Below, one piece after another: positions 9,871 to 19,503 of a DNA stretch of 64,000 nt (position 1 is the stretch's first letter; each line of letters opens with the position of its first letter). Below the pieces are notes generated by a model that ran no database searches, was not told where the DNA came from, and saw only the letters and a list, made by a program, of their open reading frames with translations. The stretch is from NCBI RefSeq assembly GCF_002943715.1, contig NZ_MQUA01000013.1, positions 2,307,501-2,371,500 of the forward strand. Reading direction: 5' to 3'. The stretch comes from Polaribacter filamentus (GTDB lineage Bacteria; Bacteroidota; Bacteroidia; Flavobacteriales; Flavobacteriaceae). A program made the position numbers and the translations under genes.

Positions 9871-11808
9871 ATGCAAAATCAAAGTAGAATTGTAGTACAA
9901 AATATTGCTCCACAATTAAATGAAGGAACAGTATTTATAAAACGTGTTGTAGACGAAATTGTAAATGTTACTGCAGATGTTTTAGTGGATGGACATGATG
10001 TGCTTCAAGCAAGTATTTTATACAAACACGAATCCGAAAAAAGGTGGCAAGAAACTAGAATGCATGCCACTTCTAATGATGAATATGCCGCAAGTTTTAT
10101 TACAACAAAACAAGGTTTTTATTCCTATAAAATTGAAGGCTGGGTCGACTATGCTCTAAACTGGCAACACGGAATTGAAAGAAAAATTGATGATTATCAA
10201 CATGTAAATTCAGAACTTTTAGAAGGTGCAGAACTTTTATTTGATTTCATAGCAAGCGTTAATTCTGTTGATAAAGAATATCTTCATCACTTAATCTCTA
10301 TCTTTAAAAATCCAAACTCATACGCAGAAGCAACAAAAGAAGCTGTTTCAAAAAAGTTACACCTAATTCTTAAAAACAATCCGAAGAAATTATTGACCCA
10401 AACTTCGGCAGAATATAAAGTTTATGTTGATCGATTAAAAGCAAGATTTTCGACTTGGTACGAATTTTTTCCACGCTCAGCATCAGCAGAAGAGGGAAAA
10501 CATGGAACTTTCAATGATTGTCATAGGTTGTTGCCAAGGATTGCACATATGGGTTTTGACACCTTGTACTTTCCTCCTATTCATCCCATTGGTGAAGTAA
10601 ATAGAAAAGGAAAAAACAATACCACGGTTGCCCAAAACGGAGATGTTGGTTCCACTTGGGGAATTGGTTCTAAACATGGAGGTCATAAAGACATTCATCC
10701 AGAATTGGGTTCTTTAGAGGATTTTAAAAACTTAATTGCCAAAGCAAAAGAATTAGGAATTGAAATTGCCATGGATTATGCTTTGCAAGCAGCACCAGAT
10801 CATCCTTGGGTTACAGCGCATCCAGATTGGTTTAAATGGAGACCAGACGGAACGGTGCAATATGCAGAAAATCCGCCAAAAAAATACCAAGATATTCTTC
10901 CAATTTATTGGGAAAGCAAAGATTACAAAAACCTTTGGCAAGAATGTTTAGATACTTTATTTTATTGGATTGATTGCGGAATTAACGTTTTTAGAGTTGA
11001 CAATCCGCATACAAAACCTTACTATTTTTGGGGTTGGATTGTTACGGAAGTAAAGAAAAAACATCCAGATGTTCTGTTTTTAGCAGAAGCGTTTACAAGA
11101 CCAAAAATAATGCATCAGTTGGCTAAACAAGGATATACACAATCTTACACGTATTTTACTTGGAGAGATGCTAAACACGAATTGATTGCGTATATGAACG
11201 AACTTACTCAGACGGATCAAAAGGAATTTATAAGACCTAATTTTTGGCCAAACACCCCAGATATTAATCCTTATCATTTGCAAGGTGCACCAGAATCTAA
11301 ATACCTGATACGTTATGCTTTAGCAGCAACTTTATCATCAAATATTGGTATTTATGGCCCTGTTTTTGAACAAATGATTGATACTCCGATTGTTGGAAAA
11401 GAGGAATATTTTATGTCAGAAAAGTTTCAACTCTGTCAGTATGATTGGTTTAAAGAAAACAAAGTAACCACGTTGATTTCTGTCATTAATAACATCAGAA
11501 AAGAAAACGAATCTTATCAGCAAACAAACAATATCAAGTTTTTAGAAACTGGTAATGATCAATTAATTGCTTTTTATAAATGGAACCAAGATAGAACAAA
11601 CGAAACTTTAACAGTCATCAGTTTGGATGCTTGCAATTCACAATCTGGTTCTGTAAAATTACCCCTTCATGATTTAGGTGTAAATTATGGACATAAAGTA
11701 GAAGTGATAGATTTGGTTACCAGAAATTCTTACAATTGGTATAATGAAAGTAATTATGTGCAATTGCATATAACATTACCCTTTCATATTTTTAAAATTA
11801 ACAAATAA
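9871..11808 (+). CDS. glgE: alpha-1,4-glucan:maltose-1-phosphate maltosyltransferase (GH13_3)
   Basis: 645 residues. It transfers maltosyl units from maltose-1-phosphate to the non-reducing end of an alpha-1,4-glucan. An N-terminal beta domain (about 1-120, RIVVQNIAPQLNEG) and a helical insert precede the GH13 barrel. The catalytic set is visible: Asp377 in FRVDNPHTKP (nucleophile), Glu406 in LAEAFTRP (acid/base) and Asp464 in NTPDINP. TRVHAT-like and YEFFPRSAS segments are typical of GlgE. It is 42 nt after glgC and 3 nt before mak. Its presence defines this as the GlgE route of glucan synthesis, uncommon in Bacteroidota in my experience. Confidence 0.95.
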   Translation: MQNQSRIVVQNIAPQLNEGTVFIKRVVDEIVNVTADVLVDGHDVLQASILYKHESEKRWQETRMHATSNDEYAASFITTKQGFYSYKIEGWVDYALNWQHGIERKIDDYQHVNSELLEGAELLFDFIASVNSVDKEYLHHLISIFKNPNSYAEATKEAVSKKLHLILKNNPKKLLTQTSAEYKVYVDRLKARFSTWYEFFPRSASAEEGKHGTFNDCHRLLPRIAHMGFDTLYFPPIHPIGEVNRKGKNNTTVAQNGDVGSTWGIGSKHGGHKDIHPELGSLEDFKNLIAKAKELGIEIAMDYALQAAPDHPWVTAHPDWFKWRPDGTVQYAENPPKKYQDILPIYWESKDYKNLWQECLDTLFYWIDCGINVFRVDNPHTKPYYFWGWIVTEVKKKHPDVLFLAEAFTRPKIMHQLAKQGYTQSYTYFTWRDAKHELIAYMNELTQTDQKEFIRPNFWPNTPDINPYHLQGAPESKYLIRYALAATLSSNIGIYGPVFEQMIDTPIVGKEEYFMSEKFQLCQYDWFKENKVTTLISVINNIRKENESYQQTNNIKFLETGNDQLIAFYKWNQDRTNETLTVISLDACNSQSGSVKLPLHDLGVNYGHKVEVIDLVTRNSYNWYNESNYVQLHITLPFHIFKINK

Positions 11809-11811
11809 TAA

Positions 11812-12921
11812 ATGACCATAGAAGCAAATACAATTTCCAAAGCTACTATATTTTCATCCTCAAATAATTGGGAAGAAATTATAGCTGATAAAGATTTTGT
11901 GTCTGTTTTTTTATTGGATGTTTTAGAGGAATACATACAAAAACAACCCTGGTTTGGAGGGAAATCTAGTCAAATAAAATATATAAAATTAACCGAATAC
12001 TTTAAAATTCAGCAAGATGAGGAAGTCTATTTTGGCTTAATTCTAGAAGTTAATTTTATAGAGGCTTTTTATCATCATTATTTTTTACCAATTGCATTTG
12101 TTGCGGATGAAAGTGTCTCTAAAAAAAACAGGATTGTACCTATAAAAAATAAAACAGGCTATATTATAGATGCAATTCATTTAGAAGACTTTAGAAAAGT
12201 TGTGTATGAAAGAATAAGTTCTGCCTTACCCGTAGATAAAACTCCGGTTCAATATCATAAAACAGAAGGTTATGAACTCCCAGAACACAAGACATCAAAG
12301 GGTATGGGGGTTGAGCAGAGCAATACTTCTATCATTTATAATGATGCTTTTATCTTAAAATTTTTTAGAAGAATTTACGCTGATAAAAATCCTGACTATG
12401 AAATGAGTCGTTTTTTATCACACAGAAAAGAGTTCAAGCATACGCCACTTTTTTTAGGAAGTATCAATATTATAGACTCAGATAACACCAATATTACCAT
12501 TGGTTTAATGCAAGATGATAATTTTTGTGTTTTAGATTTTGAAGGCGAACCAAAAAATACTATTAGAGATCGAAAGATAAAACAACCACCATTAAGAAAT
12601 GTTGCAGGTTTGTTTCGGTATTTTCATTACGCTATTTATTCAACGATATTTAATTATCAAGATGAATATAAAAAAACTCAAGAAGAACTTTTTCAATTTG
12701 GTGAATTATTATACAAATACATGGTTTCTATCTTTATGAAAACGTATGTAGAAACTACAAAAAATGCAAACCTACATATAGGTTACAGAAACGAAAGAAT
12801 ATTTTTATTAAAATACTGCTTACCAGAAAAAGCAATTTACGAGTTAGGGTACGAACTCAATTCAAGACCAAAATGGACAATTATTCCGTTAAAAGGTATT
12901 GCTAACATATTGAACCCATAA
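11812..12921 (+). CDS. mak: maltokinase-like protein with the catalytic loop deleted
   Basis: 369 residues against about 455 for Mak/Pep2, which phosphorylates maltose to maltose-1-phosphate. The N-terminal part is normal (QPWFGGKSS near 43; EQSNTSIIYNDAFILKFFRR with the ATP-site Lys), and so is the C-terminal part (VLDFEGEP, PPLRNVAGLFRYFHYA, YELGYELNSRPKW). Between Gln234 and Asp235 the protein jumps straight from the inter-lobe strand (ITIGLMQ) to DDNFCVLDFEGEP. About 120 residues are absent, including the Brenner-type HGDxHLGQ catalytic loop. The frame is kept. It is very likely inactive as a kinase; a regulatory or structural role, or simple decay, is possible. Gaps to neighbours are 3 and 4 nt. 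Confidence 0.85.
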   Translation: MTIEANTISKATIFSSSNNWEEIIADKDFVSVFLLDVLEEYIQKQPWFGGKSSQIKYIKLTEYFKIQQDEEVYFGLILEVNFIEAFYHHYFLPIAFVADESVSKKNRIVPIKNKTGYIIDAIHLEDFRKVVYERISSALPVDKTPVQYHKTEGYELPEHKTSKGMGVEQSNTSIIYNDAFILKFFRRIYADKNPDYEMSRFLSHRKEFKHTPLFLGSINIIDSDNTNITIGLMQDDNFCVLDFEGEPKNTIRDRKIKQPPLRNVAGLFRYFHYAIYSTIFNYQDEYKKTQEELFQFGELLYKYMVSIFMKTYVETTKNANLHIGYRNERIFLLKYCLPEKAIYELGYELNSRPKWTIIPLKGIANILNP

Positions 12922-12925
12922 AATT

Positions 12926-14833
12926 ATGACAAAAACAAAAGCATTCAGTCTTTTCACAGATTTTGATATTAATTTATTCAAAGCAGGAAAACACTATCGT
13001 TTATACGAAAAATTTGGTTCGCATATTACAACTTTAGACGGTGAAGAAGGAACCTATTTTGCAGTTTGGGCGCCAAGCGCAAAAGCAGTTTCTGTTACTG
13101 GCGATTTTAATTTCTGGTTAGAAGGCGATCATCATTTAAATGTTCGTTGGGACGGCAGTGGCATTTGGGAAGGATTTATACCAAATGTAAAAAAAGGTAG
13201 TGTCTACAAATATAAAATTCAGAGTTCTGAGAACGATGTGATCACAGAAAAAGCAGATCCTTTTGCCAGAAGATGCGAGCATCCGCCTAAAACTGCGTCT
13301 GTGGTTTGGGAAGATGAGTATACGTGGCAAGATAAAAAGTGGATGAAAAACAGAAAGAAAAACAATGCATTAGATGCTCCTTTTTCTGTTTATGAAGTGC
13401 ATTTAGGTTCGTGGAAAAAACAAATTGAAGAAAATCGATTTTTAAGTTACAATGAATTGGCCGAAGAATTAGTGAATTATGTTGCTGACATGAATTTTAC
13501 CCACGTAGAGTTTATGCCAATTATGGAATATCCGTATGATCCAAGTTGGGGATATCAATTAACAGGATATTTTGCACCAACATCGCGTTTTGGGTATCCT
13601 GATGAATTTAAATTTTTGGTTGATAAATTTCACGAAAAAGGAATTGGAGTACTTTTAGATTGGGTTCCTTCGCACTTCCCTTCAGATGATCACGGTTTAG
13701 GATATTTTGATGGCTCTCATTTATACGAGCATCCAGACAGAAGAAAAGGATATCATCAAGATTGGAAAAGTTTAATTTTCAACTACGGAAGAAATGAAAT
13801 TAAAGCATTTTTAATTAGTAATGCCATTTTTTGGTTAGACCAATATCATGCAGATGGTTTAAGAGTTGATGCAGTGGCATCTATGTTATTTTTAGATTAT
13901 TCTAGAGAAGAAGGCGAATGGGAACCAAATATGTTTGGAGGAAATGAATATTTAGAAGCAATCGATTTTATCAAAGAAATGAATGCTGCTGTGTATGAAG
14001 CTTTTCCTGACGTACAGACCATTGCCGAAGAATCTACTTCATTTCCTAAAGTTTCTAGACCAATTTATGACGGTGGTTTAGGTTTTGGAATGAAATGGAT
14101 GATGGGGTGGATGCATGATACTTTAGATTATTTTGCAAAAGAACCAGTGTATAGAAAACACCATCAAAACGATTTAACTTTTAGTTTAAATTATGCGTTT
14201 ACAGAAAATTTTATGCTACCTCTCTCTCATGATGAAGTTGTATATGGCAAAAAATCTATTGTAAGTAAAATGCCTGGTGATGAATGGCAAAAATTTGGTA
14301 ATTTAAGATTAATGTACAGTTTAATGTACACACATCCAGGAACAAAATTATTGTTTCAAGGCGGTGAATTTGGCCAAACAAGCGAATGGAATTTTAACGG
14401 AAGTTTAGATTGGCATTTATTAGAATATGATGTTCATAAAGGTGCACAATCTTTAGTAAGAGATTTAAATAAATTGTACAAAAAAGAACCTGCATTGCAT
14501 CAGAAACAATTTTCGCATGAAGGTTTTGAATGGATAGATCATGGAGATCATCAAAATTCTGTGATGTCTTATATTCGAAAAGGAAATGATGAGAAAGACA
14601 ATGTTATTGTTATTTTAAATCTAACTCCAGTTCCGAGAGAGTGCTATAGAATTGGGTTACCAAAAGCAGGAACCTTGAAAGAAATTTTTAACAGTGATGC
14701 TAAAAACTATAATGGAACGGGTGACTTCAATAATAAAAGTTTAAAATCCGATGAAAAAGAGTGGAATAATAGAAAAAATTCTATAGAATTAAACTTACCG
14801 CCTTTGGGTATGTTGGCTTTTAAATACAAATAA
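12926..14833 (+). CDS. glgB: 1,4-alpha-glucan branching enzyme
   Basis: 635 residues. It introduces alpha-1,6 branches into the glucan made by GlgE. A CBM48 domain (about 30-125, AVSVTGDFNFWLEG) precedes the GH13 barrel, with GLRVDAVASMLFLDYSR (nucleophile Asp), QTIAEESTSFP (Glu) and MLPLSHDEVVYGK (transition-state Asp). The C-terminal beta domain ends LPPLGMLAFKYK. The length matches short bacterial GlgB. It is last in the operon, 4 nt after mak, with a terminator at 14838. Confidence 0.96.
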   Translation: MTKTKAFSLFTDFDINLFKAGKHYRLYEKFGSHITTLDGEEGTYFAVWAPSAKAVSVTGDFNFWLEGDHHLNVRWDGSGIWEGFIPNVKKGSVYKYKIQSSENDVITEKADPFARRCEHPPKTASVVWEDEYTWQDKKWMKNRKKNNALDAPFSVYEVHLGSWKKQIEENRFLSYNELAEELVNYVADMNFTHVEFMPIMEYPYDPSWGYQLTGYFAPTSRFGYPDEFKFLVDKFHEKGIGVLLDWVPSHFPSDDHGLGYFDGSHLYEHPDRRKGYHQDWKSLIFNYGRNEIKAFLISNAIFWLDQYHADGLRVDAVASMLFLDYSREEGEWEPNMFGGNEYLEAIDFIKEMNAAVYEAFPDVQTIAEESTSFPKVSRPIYDGGLGFGMKWMMGWMHDTLDYFAKEPVYRKHHQNDLTFSLNYAFTENFMLPLSHDEVVYGKKSIVSKMPGDEWQKFGNLRLMYSLMYTHPGTKLLFQGGEFGQTSEWNFNGSLDWHLLEYDVHKGAQSLVRDLNKLYKKEPALHQKQFSHEGFEWIDHGDHQNSVMSYIRKGNDEKDNVIVILNLTPVPRECYRIGLPKAGTLKEIFNSDAKNYNGTGDFNNKSLKSDEKEWNNRKNSIELNLPPLGMLAFKYK

Positions 14834-14837
14834 AATT

Positions 14838-14891
14838 AAAACGCACCCTTTAAAGATAGTATATTCTTAAAAAAAGGTGCGTTTTTTTTTA
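14838..14891 (+). terminator. terminator of the glg operon
   Basis: AAAACGCACC pairs with GGTGCGTTTT across an AT-rich loop and is followed by a run of T. Confidence 0.85.
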
Positions 14892-15085
14892 CATTTCTAA
14901 ATAATAAAGACCTTTTCTAGAGTATCCTAAATTATTTTCAAACAAGCAAAATGCTATAAGTATTACTTATTTTTTTTTAGACATTAGTTATACATTTACG
15001 CTGAAAAATATTCGTAAAAAAAATAATTAAACCTCTTGTTTTACAAAGTTTTACGATTTTCACAAGTCAAAAAAATCAAATATTT

Positions 15086-17491
15086 ATGATTGTTAATACA
15101 GAACTAGAACAAAAAGGAAATTTATTTCCATCAAAAATAATAAAATACACAAAAGATGTAGATACGCTGCATTTTACAACCGATAACAATGTTATTTTAC
15201 AAGTAACTGTAGTTAGAGACAGTGTTATTAGATTTAGATATTCGACCACAGGAAAATTTGAAAAAGATTTTTCATACGGAGTTACAGTTCACGCCTCTAG
15301 AGGTTACGGCTTTTTAAAAGTATCCGAAGAGAAAACTCATTATATAATTACAACTTCAAAATTAATTTGTAAAGTAGAAAAACTAAGTTTACAAATAAGT
15401 TTATATGATGCCATCGATTTAAAGCTAATCAACGAGGATGAAATAGGTTTTCATTGGGAAGAAAGTTATGAATATGGTGGAGATGTCGTAAAAATGAGCA
15501 AGACTTGTCAAAAAGCAGAAAGTTTTTACGGTTTAGGTGATAAGCCTGTAGAAGTAAATATGAAGGGCAAGCGATTTGAAAACTGGGCAACGGATTCTTA
15601 CGCTTTTGGTAAAAATACAGATCCAATATACAAAGCAATTCCTTTTTATACAGCTATACAAGATAACAAATCGTATGGTATCTTTTTTGATAATACCTTT
15701 AAAACACATTTTGATTTTGCTCACGAAAGAAGAAATGTAACTAGTTTTTGGGCGCAAGGTGGTGAAATGAATTACTACTTTATCTACGGTCCAAAAATGG
15801 AAGATGTAGTTGCCAATTATACAGATTTAACTGGTAAACCTCATACATTACCTCCTTTATGGGCGTTAGGATTTCATCAATGTAAATGGAGCTATTACCC
15901 AGAAAGTAATGTAAAAGAAGTTACAAAAACATTTAGAGACTTAAAAATTCCTTGTGATGCTATTTATTTAGATATCGATTATATGGATGGTTTTCGTTGT
16001 TTTACTTGGGATAAAAAACACTTTCCTGACCCGAAAAGGATGGTAAGAGAACTCGAAGAAGACGGTTTTAAAACTGTTGTTATCATAGATCCAGGAATTA
16101 AAATCGATTTAGAATACGATGTTTTTAAAGAGGCTTTAGATAAAGATTATTTCTGTAAACGTGCAGACGGACCCTATATGAAAGGTAAAGTTTGGCCTGG
16201 AGAATGTTATTTTCCAGATTACACAAAACCAGAAGTTAGAGAATGGTGGTCTGGTTTATTTCAAGAATTAATTGAAGACATTGGTGTTAAAGGTGTCTGG
16301 AATGATATGAACGAACCTGCAGTAATGGATGTTCCTAACAAATCTTTTCCAGATGATGTTCGTCATGATTATGACGGCAATCCTTGTTCTCATAGAAAAG
16401 CACACAATATTTACGGTACGCAAATGGCGCGTGCAACCTATCATGGCTTAAAAAAATATGCATATCCAAAAAGACCCTTTGTAATTACAAGATCTGCGTA
16501 TTCTGGTGCACAAAGGTATACCTCTACTTGGATGGGCGATAACGTTGCAACTTGGGAACATTTAGCAATTGCGAATAACCAAGCCCAAAGAATGGCAATG
16601 TCTGGTTTCTCTTTTGCTGGATCTGATATTGGCGGATTTGCTGAACAGCCGCAAGGTGAACTTTTTGCAAGATGGATTCAGTTAGGCGTTTTTCACGCAT
16701 TTTGCAGAGTTCATTCTTCTGGAGATCATGGAGATCAAGAACCTTGGGTTTTTGGTGCTGAAATTACAAATATCGTTAGAAAGTTTGTAGAAATTAGATA
16801 CCAACTTTTACCTTATTTATATACTGCTTTCTGGAATCACATAAATCACGGAACTCCGATTTTAAAATCGTTAGTTTTATATGATCAAGAAGATGTAGCA
16901 ACGCATTACAGAAGTGATGAATTTATTTTTGGCGACAGTATTCTTGTTTGCCCAATATTAGAACCAAACTCTAAAGGAAGAAGAATGTATATCCCTAGAG
17001 GAAATTGGTATAATTTCTGGACAGATGAAGTAGTTGAAGGAGGAAGAGAAGTTTGGGTAGATGCAGATTTAGACAGCATGCCAATCTTTATTAAAGAAGG
17101 AGCTGTAATACCTAAATATCCTGTTCAACAATATGTTGATGAAAAGAAATTTAATGAAATTACTTTAGATGTTTATTTTAAAATAGGTAAAGAAAAATCT
17201 CAATTATTTGATGACGCCCATGATGGGTATGATTACAAGAAAGGAAGATATAGTTTACGAACGTTTAAAGTTACAGGGAAAAAGAACGAATTAATCCTAC
17301 AACAACACAAACAAGGTAAGTTTGACGCTGACTATAATAACTTTAATATTGTATTTCACAATTTACCTTTCAAAATTACATCTGTCCAAATTGACAATGT
17401 TGTAGTCGATGTAGATAAATCTAACACTACAGTATTTCAATCTATTATTGTAGATAAAGAGTTTACCGAGTTACATTTAATAGGAAACTAA
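15086..17491 (+). CDS. GH31 alpha-glucosidase
   Basis: 801 residues, GH31 family. An N-terminal galactose-mutarotase-like beta domain with FYGLGDKP precedes the barrel. The nucleophile Asp lies in GVWNDMNEPAV and the acid/base Asp in TWMGDNVATWEHL; the long FAGSDIGGFAEQP segment is typical. A C-terminal beta domain follows. No signal peptide is seen, so it is probably cytoplasmic and releases glucose from maltodextrins or glycogen. It lies 252 nt beyond the glg terminator on the same strand and is likely to be a separate unit serving turnover of the same glucan. Exact linkage preference cannot be read from sequence. Confidence 0.92.
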   Translation: MIVNTELEQKGNLFPSKIIKYTKDVDTLHFTTDNNVILQVTVVRDSVIRFRYSTTGKFEKDFSYGVTVHASRGYGFLKVSEEKTHYIITTSKLICKVEKLSLQISLYDAIDLKLINEDEIGFHWEESYEYGGDVVKMSKTCQKAESFYGLGDKPVEVNMKGKRFENWATDSYAFGKNTDPIYKAIPFYTAIQDNKSYGIFFDNTFKTHFDFAHERRNVTSFWAQGGEMNYYFIYGPKMEDVVANYTDLTGKPHTLPPLWALGFHQCKWSYYPESNVKEVTKTFRDLKIPCDAIYLDIDYMDGFRCFTWDKKHFPDPKRMVRELEEDGFKTVVIIDPGIKIDLEYDVFKEALDKDYFCKRADGPYMKGKVWPGECYFPDYTKPEVREWWSGLFQELIEDIGVKGVWNDMNEPAVMDVPNKSFPDDVRHDYDGNPCSHRKAHNIYGTQMARATYHGLKKYAYPKRPFVITRSAYSGAQRYTSTWMGDNVATWEHLAIANNQAQRMAMSGFSFAGSDIGGFAEQPQGELFARWIQLGVFHAFCRVHSSGDHGDQEPWVFGAEITNIVRKFVEIRYQLLPYLYTAFWNHINHGTPILKSLVLYDQEDVATHYRSDEFIFGDSILVCPILEPNSKGRRMYIPRGNWYNFWTDEVVEGGREVWVDADLDSMPIFIKEGAVIPKYPVQQYVDEKKFNEITLDVYFKIGKEKSQLFDDAHDGYDYKKGRYSLRTFKVTGKKNELILQQHKQGKFDADYNNFNIVFHNLPFKITSVQIDNVVVDVDKSNTTVFQSIIVDKEFTELHLIGN

Positions 17492-17514
17492 GCTTAAAAA
17501 AGAAGTTAAATAAA

Positions 17515-17548
17515 AGAGAAGCCTCCCCATTTCTGGGGAGGCTTCTCT
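17515..17548. terminator. strong hairpin after the alpha-glucosidase gene
   Basis: AGAGAAGCCTCCCC and GGGGAGGCTTCTCT form a perfect 14-bp, GC-rich stem around a 6-nt loop. The 3' T tract is weak, so it may also act as an RNA-stabilising hairpin. Confidence 0.75.
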
Positions 17549-17731
17549 CTGTTTATAGGGAATCTAAAATTTCATCTTAAATGTGGATTGTACGGTACTT
17601 GTATATTTCTTAAATTTGAAAAGAGTTTATGTTTCCCCCGACATTAATTTAATTATTATTAAGATTAAAAGTTTTACTAAAATTTAACTCACATTTATTT
17701 TCAAATACCCCCATTATCCCCAAATTATTTC

Positions 17732-17767
17732 AAAAAAAACCTCAAAATATTATTTTGAGGTTTTTTT
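17732..17767 (-). terminator. terminator of prfA (probably usable in both directions)
   Basis: AAACCTCAAAATA pairs with TATTTTGAGGTTT, with an A run on one side and a T run on the other. It lies 26 nt beyond the prfA stop codon. Confidence 0.85.
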
Positions 17768-17792
17768 ATTGTAAAATATAAATTGTAATCTA

Positions 17793-18869
17793 TTAGAATC
17801 CGTCACTTAAACTTTTTAATTTTTCTGTGTTTTCTGCCATCATTAATTCATCAATAATACGCTGAATATCACCATTTAATATATTAGGCAAATCATATAA
17901 AGACAAACCAATTCTGTGATCTGTAACTCTACCTTGTGCATAATTATAAGTTCTAATCTTTGCACTTCTATCACCCGAAGAAACCATCGAACCACGCTTT
18001 AATGCATCTTCTGCATTTTTTTTCGCTAATTCCATGTCATACAAACGAGAACGTAAAACTTTAAATGCTTTCTCTTTATTCTTATGTTGTGATTTTTGAT
18101 CCTGACATTGCGCCACTAAACCTGTTGGAAGGTGCGTTAAACGAACTGCCGAATACGTGGTATTTACAGATTGACCTCCAGGACCTGATGAACAGAAAAA
18201 ATCAATTCTTACATCTTTCGGGTTAATCTCAACATCAAACTCTTCGGCTTCTGGAAAAACCATACAGGTTGCTGCAGAAGTATGCACACGACCTTGCGTT
18301 TCTGTTTGCGGAACTCTTTGCACACGATGAACGCCTGCTTCAAATTTTAAAGTTCCATACACATCTGCGCCATTTACTTCAAACTGAATTTCTTTAAAAC
18401 CCCCGTTTGTTCCTTCGGAATAATCTACCGTAGCAACTTTCCATCCTTTGCTTTCACAATATTTAGAATACATTCTAAATAAATCTCCTGCAAAAATACT
18501 TGCTTCATCCCCACCCGTTCCTGCACGTAATTCTACCACAGCATTTTTAAAATCTTCTGGGTCTTTTGGTATCAGTAAAACTTTTATTTCTTCCTCTAAT
18601 TGAGGAATTCTAGTGTTGGCTTCTTCCATTTCCATCTTAGCCATCTCTGTCATTTCAGCATCAGAGCCATCAGAAATAATTTCTTTTGCTTCCACTATAT
18701 TGTTTAATAAAGACTGGTATTCATTCCCTTTCTCTACAACACTTCCTAAATCTTTATACTCTTTGCTTAATTGCACATAACGCTTTTGATCCATGATGAT
18801 ATCTGGCTGAATAATCAAATCAGAAACCTCATCATAACGTTGTTTAACAATTCTTAGTTTATCTAACAT
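17793..18869 (-). CDS. prfA: peptide chain release factor 1
   Basis: 358 residues. RF1 releases finished peptides at UAA and UAG codons. The domain 3 segment [19 protein letters not shown] carries the universal GGQ. The [20 protein letters not shown] block and the anticodon-mimicking region are present, and the length is typical. It is transcribed alone: the 635 nt upstream hold no intact gene and a terminator follows. Confidence 0.97.
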   Translation of the reverse strand: MLDKLRIVKQRYDEVSDLIIQPDIIMDQKRYVQLSKEYKDLGSVVEKGNEYQSLLNNIVEAKEIISDGSDAEMTEMAKMEMEEANTRIPQLEEEIKVLLIPKDPEDFKNAVVELRAGTGGDEASIFAGDLFRMYSKYCESKGWKVATVDYSEGTNGGFKEIQFEVNGADVYGTLKFEAGVHRVQRVPQTETQGRVHTSAATCMVFPEAEEFDVEINPKDVRIDFFCSSGPGGQSVNTTYSAVRLTHLPTGLVAQCQDQKSQHKNKEKAFKVLRSRLYDMELAKKNAEDALKRGSMVSSGDRSAKIRTYNYAQGRVTDHRIGLSLYDLPNILNGDIQRIIDELMMAENTEKLKSLSDGF

Positions 18870-19096
18870 CTTCTACTCTTTTCTTGACTGCGAATTTACA
18901 CTTTTTATAGGTATATTTTAAGAAACCAAAAAATATTTTATGAGATTGCCACTCTTTTCTTTTTGTTTTTTTCTGGTGATATCTTAACAGGATCTAAGCA
19001 ATAGAAGTGAAAACCTTCCTTTCTAGTAGGAAATTGAATTCATTTAAATGACAAAGAAAGTAGCAAGCTTATTACACTTGGTAAAATAATTTTACA

Positions 19097-19311
19097 GGAA
19101 TTGATTACACAAAACAAGGACAAAAAACTTCTTTTGAAGAAAATAAAGTATTGTAACTATAAAAGACACGCACTATTTAAAAGTTACAGGCGCGCCTAAA
19201 ACTCCTACATTCTATAAGTTTACACAACAAACCGGCACCTCTTTTATTTGTGAAAATCCAAAAAATGAAAATGACACAATTACTCAATTACGCGCTAAAA
19301 CGAATAACTAA
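19097..19311 (+). pseudogene. decayed coding remnant, family unknown
   Basis: Two frames together give coding-like text: GIDYTKQGQKTSFEENKV, then after a frame change DTHYLKVTGAPKTPTFYKF and TGTSFICENPKNE, ending at a stop at 19309. There is no usable start codon and stops interrupt the join. The second part loosely recalls small secreted Bacteroidota proteins with a FENPxxDFP motif, but I would not name it. The rest of 18870-19500 shows nothing recognisable apart from the palindrome at 19390. Confidence 0.4.
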
Positions 19312-19389
19312 TTTTGTTTTTAGAGTTGAATGGTAATTTTGTTACTTAAAAACACCAAACTCACTTTTTATTATATTTTCTGTGTTAGT

Positions 19390-19407
19390 TTCTGATTTTC
19401 ATCAGAA
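19390..19407. repeat. 18-bp palindrome, copy 1
   Basis: TTCTGAT-TTTC-ATCAGAA, a perfect 7-bp inverted repeat. Its reverse complement is identical to the palindrome at 23639-23656, including the 4-nt loop. Confidence 0.6.
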
Positions 19408-19503
19408 TAAAATTATTCAATGCCATCAAAAAACTTTGCACTCGAATTCAAACTGAGTTTTTAATTTTATTGTAGCATTCATTTTGTTTTTTAGAAAGTT
19501 ATA

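Noticed and set aside
10483..11283. Several short frames on both strands within glgE
   Set aside because: They are out-of-frame shadows of an intact, well-conserved gene.
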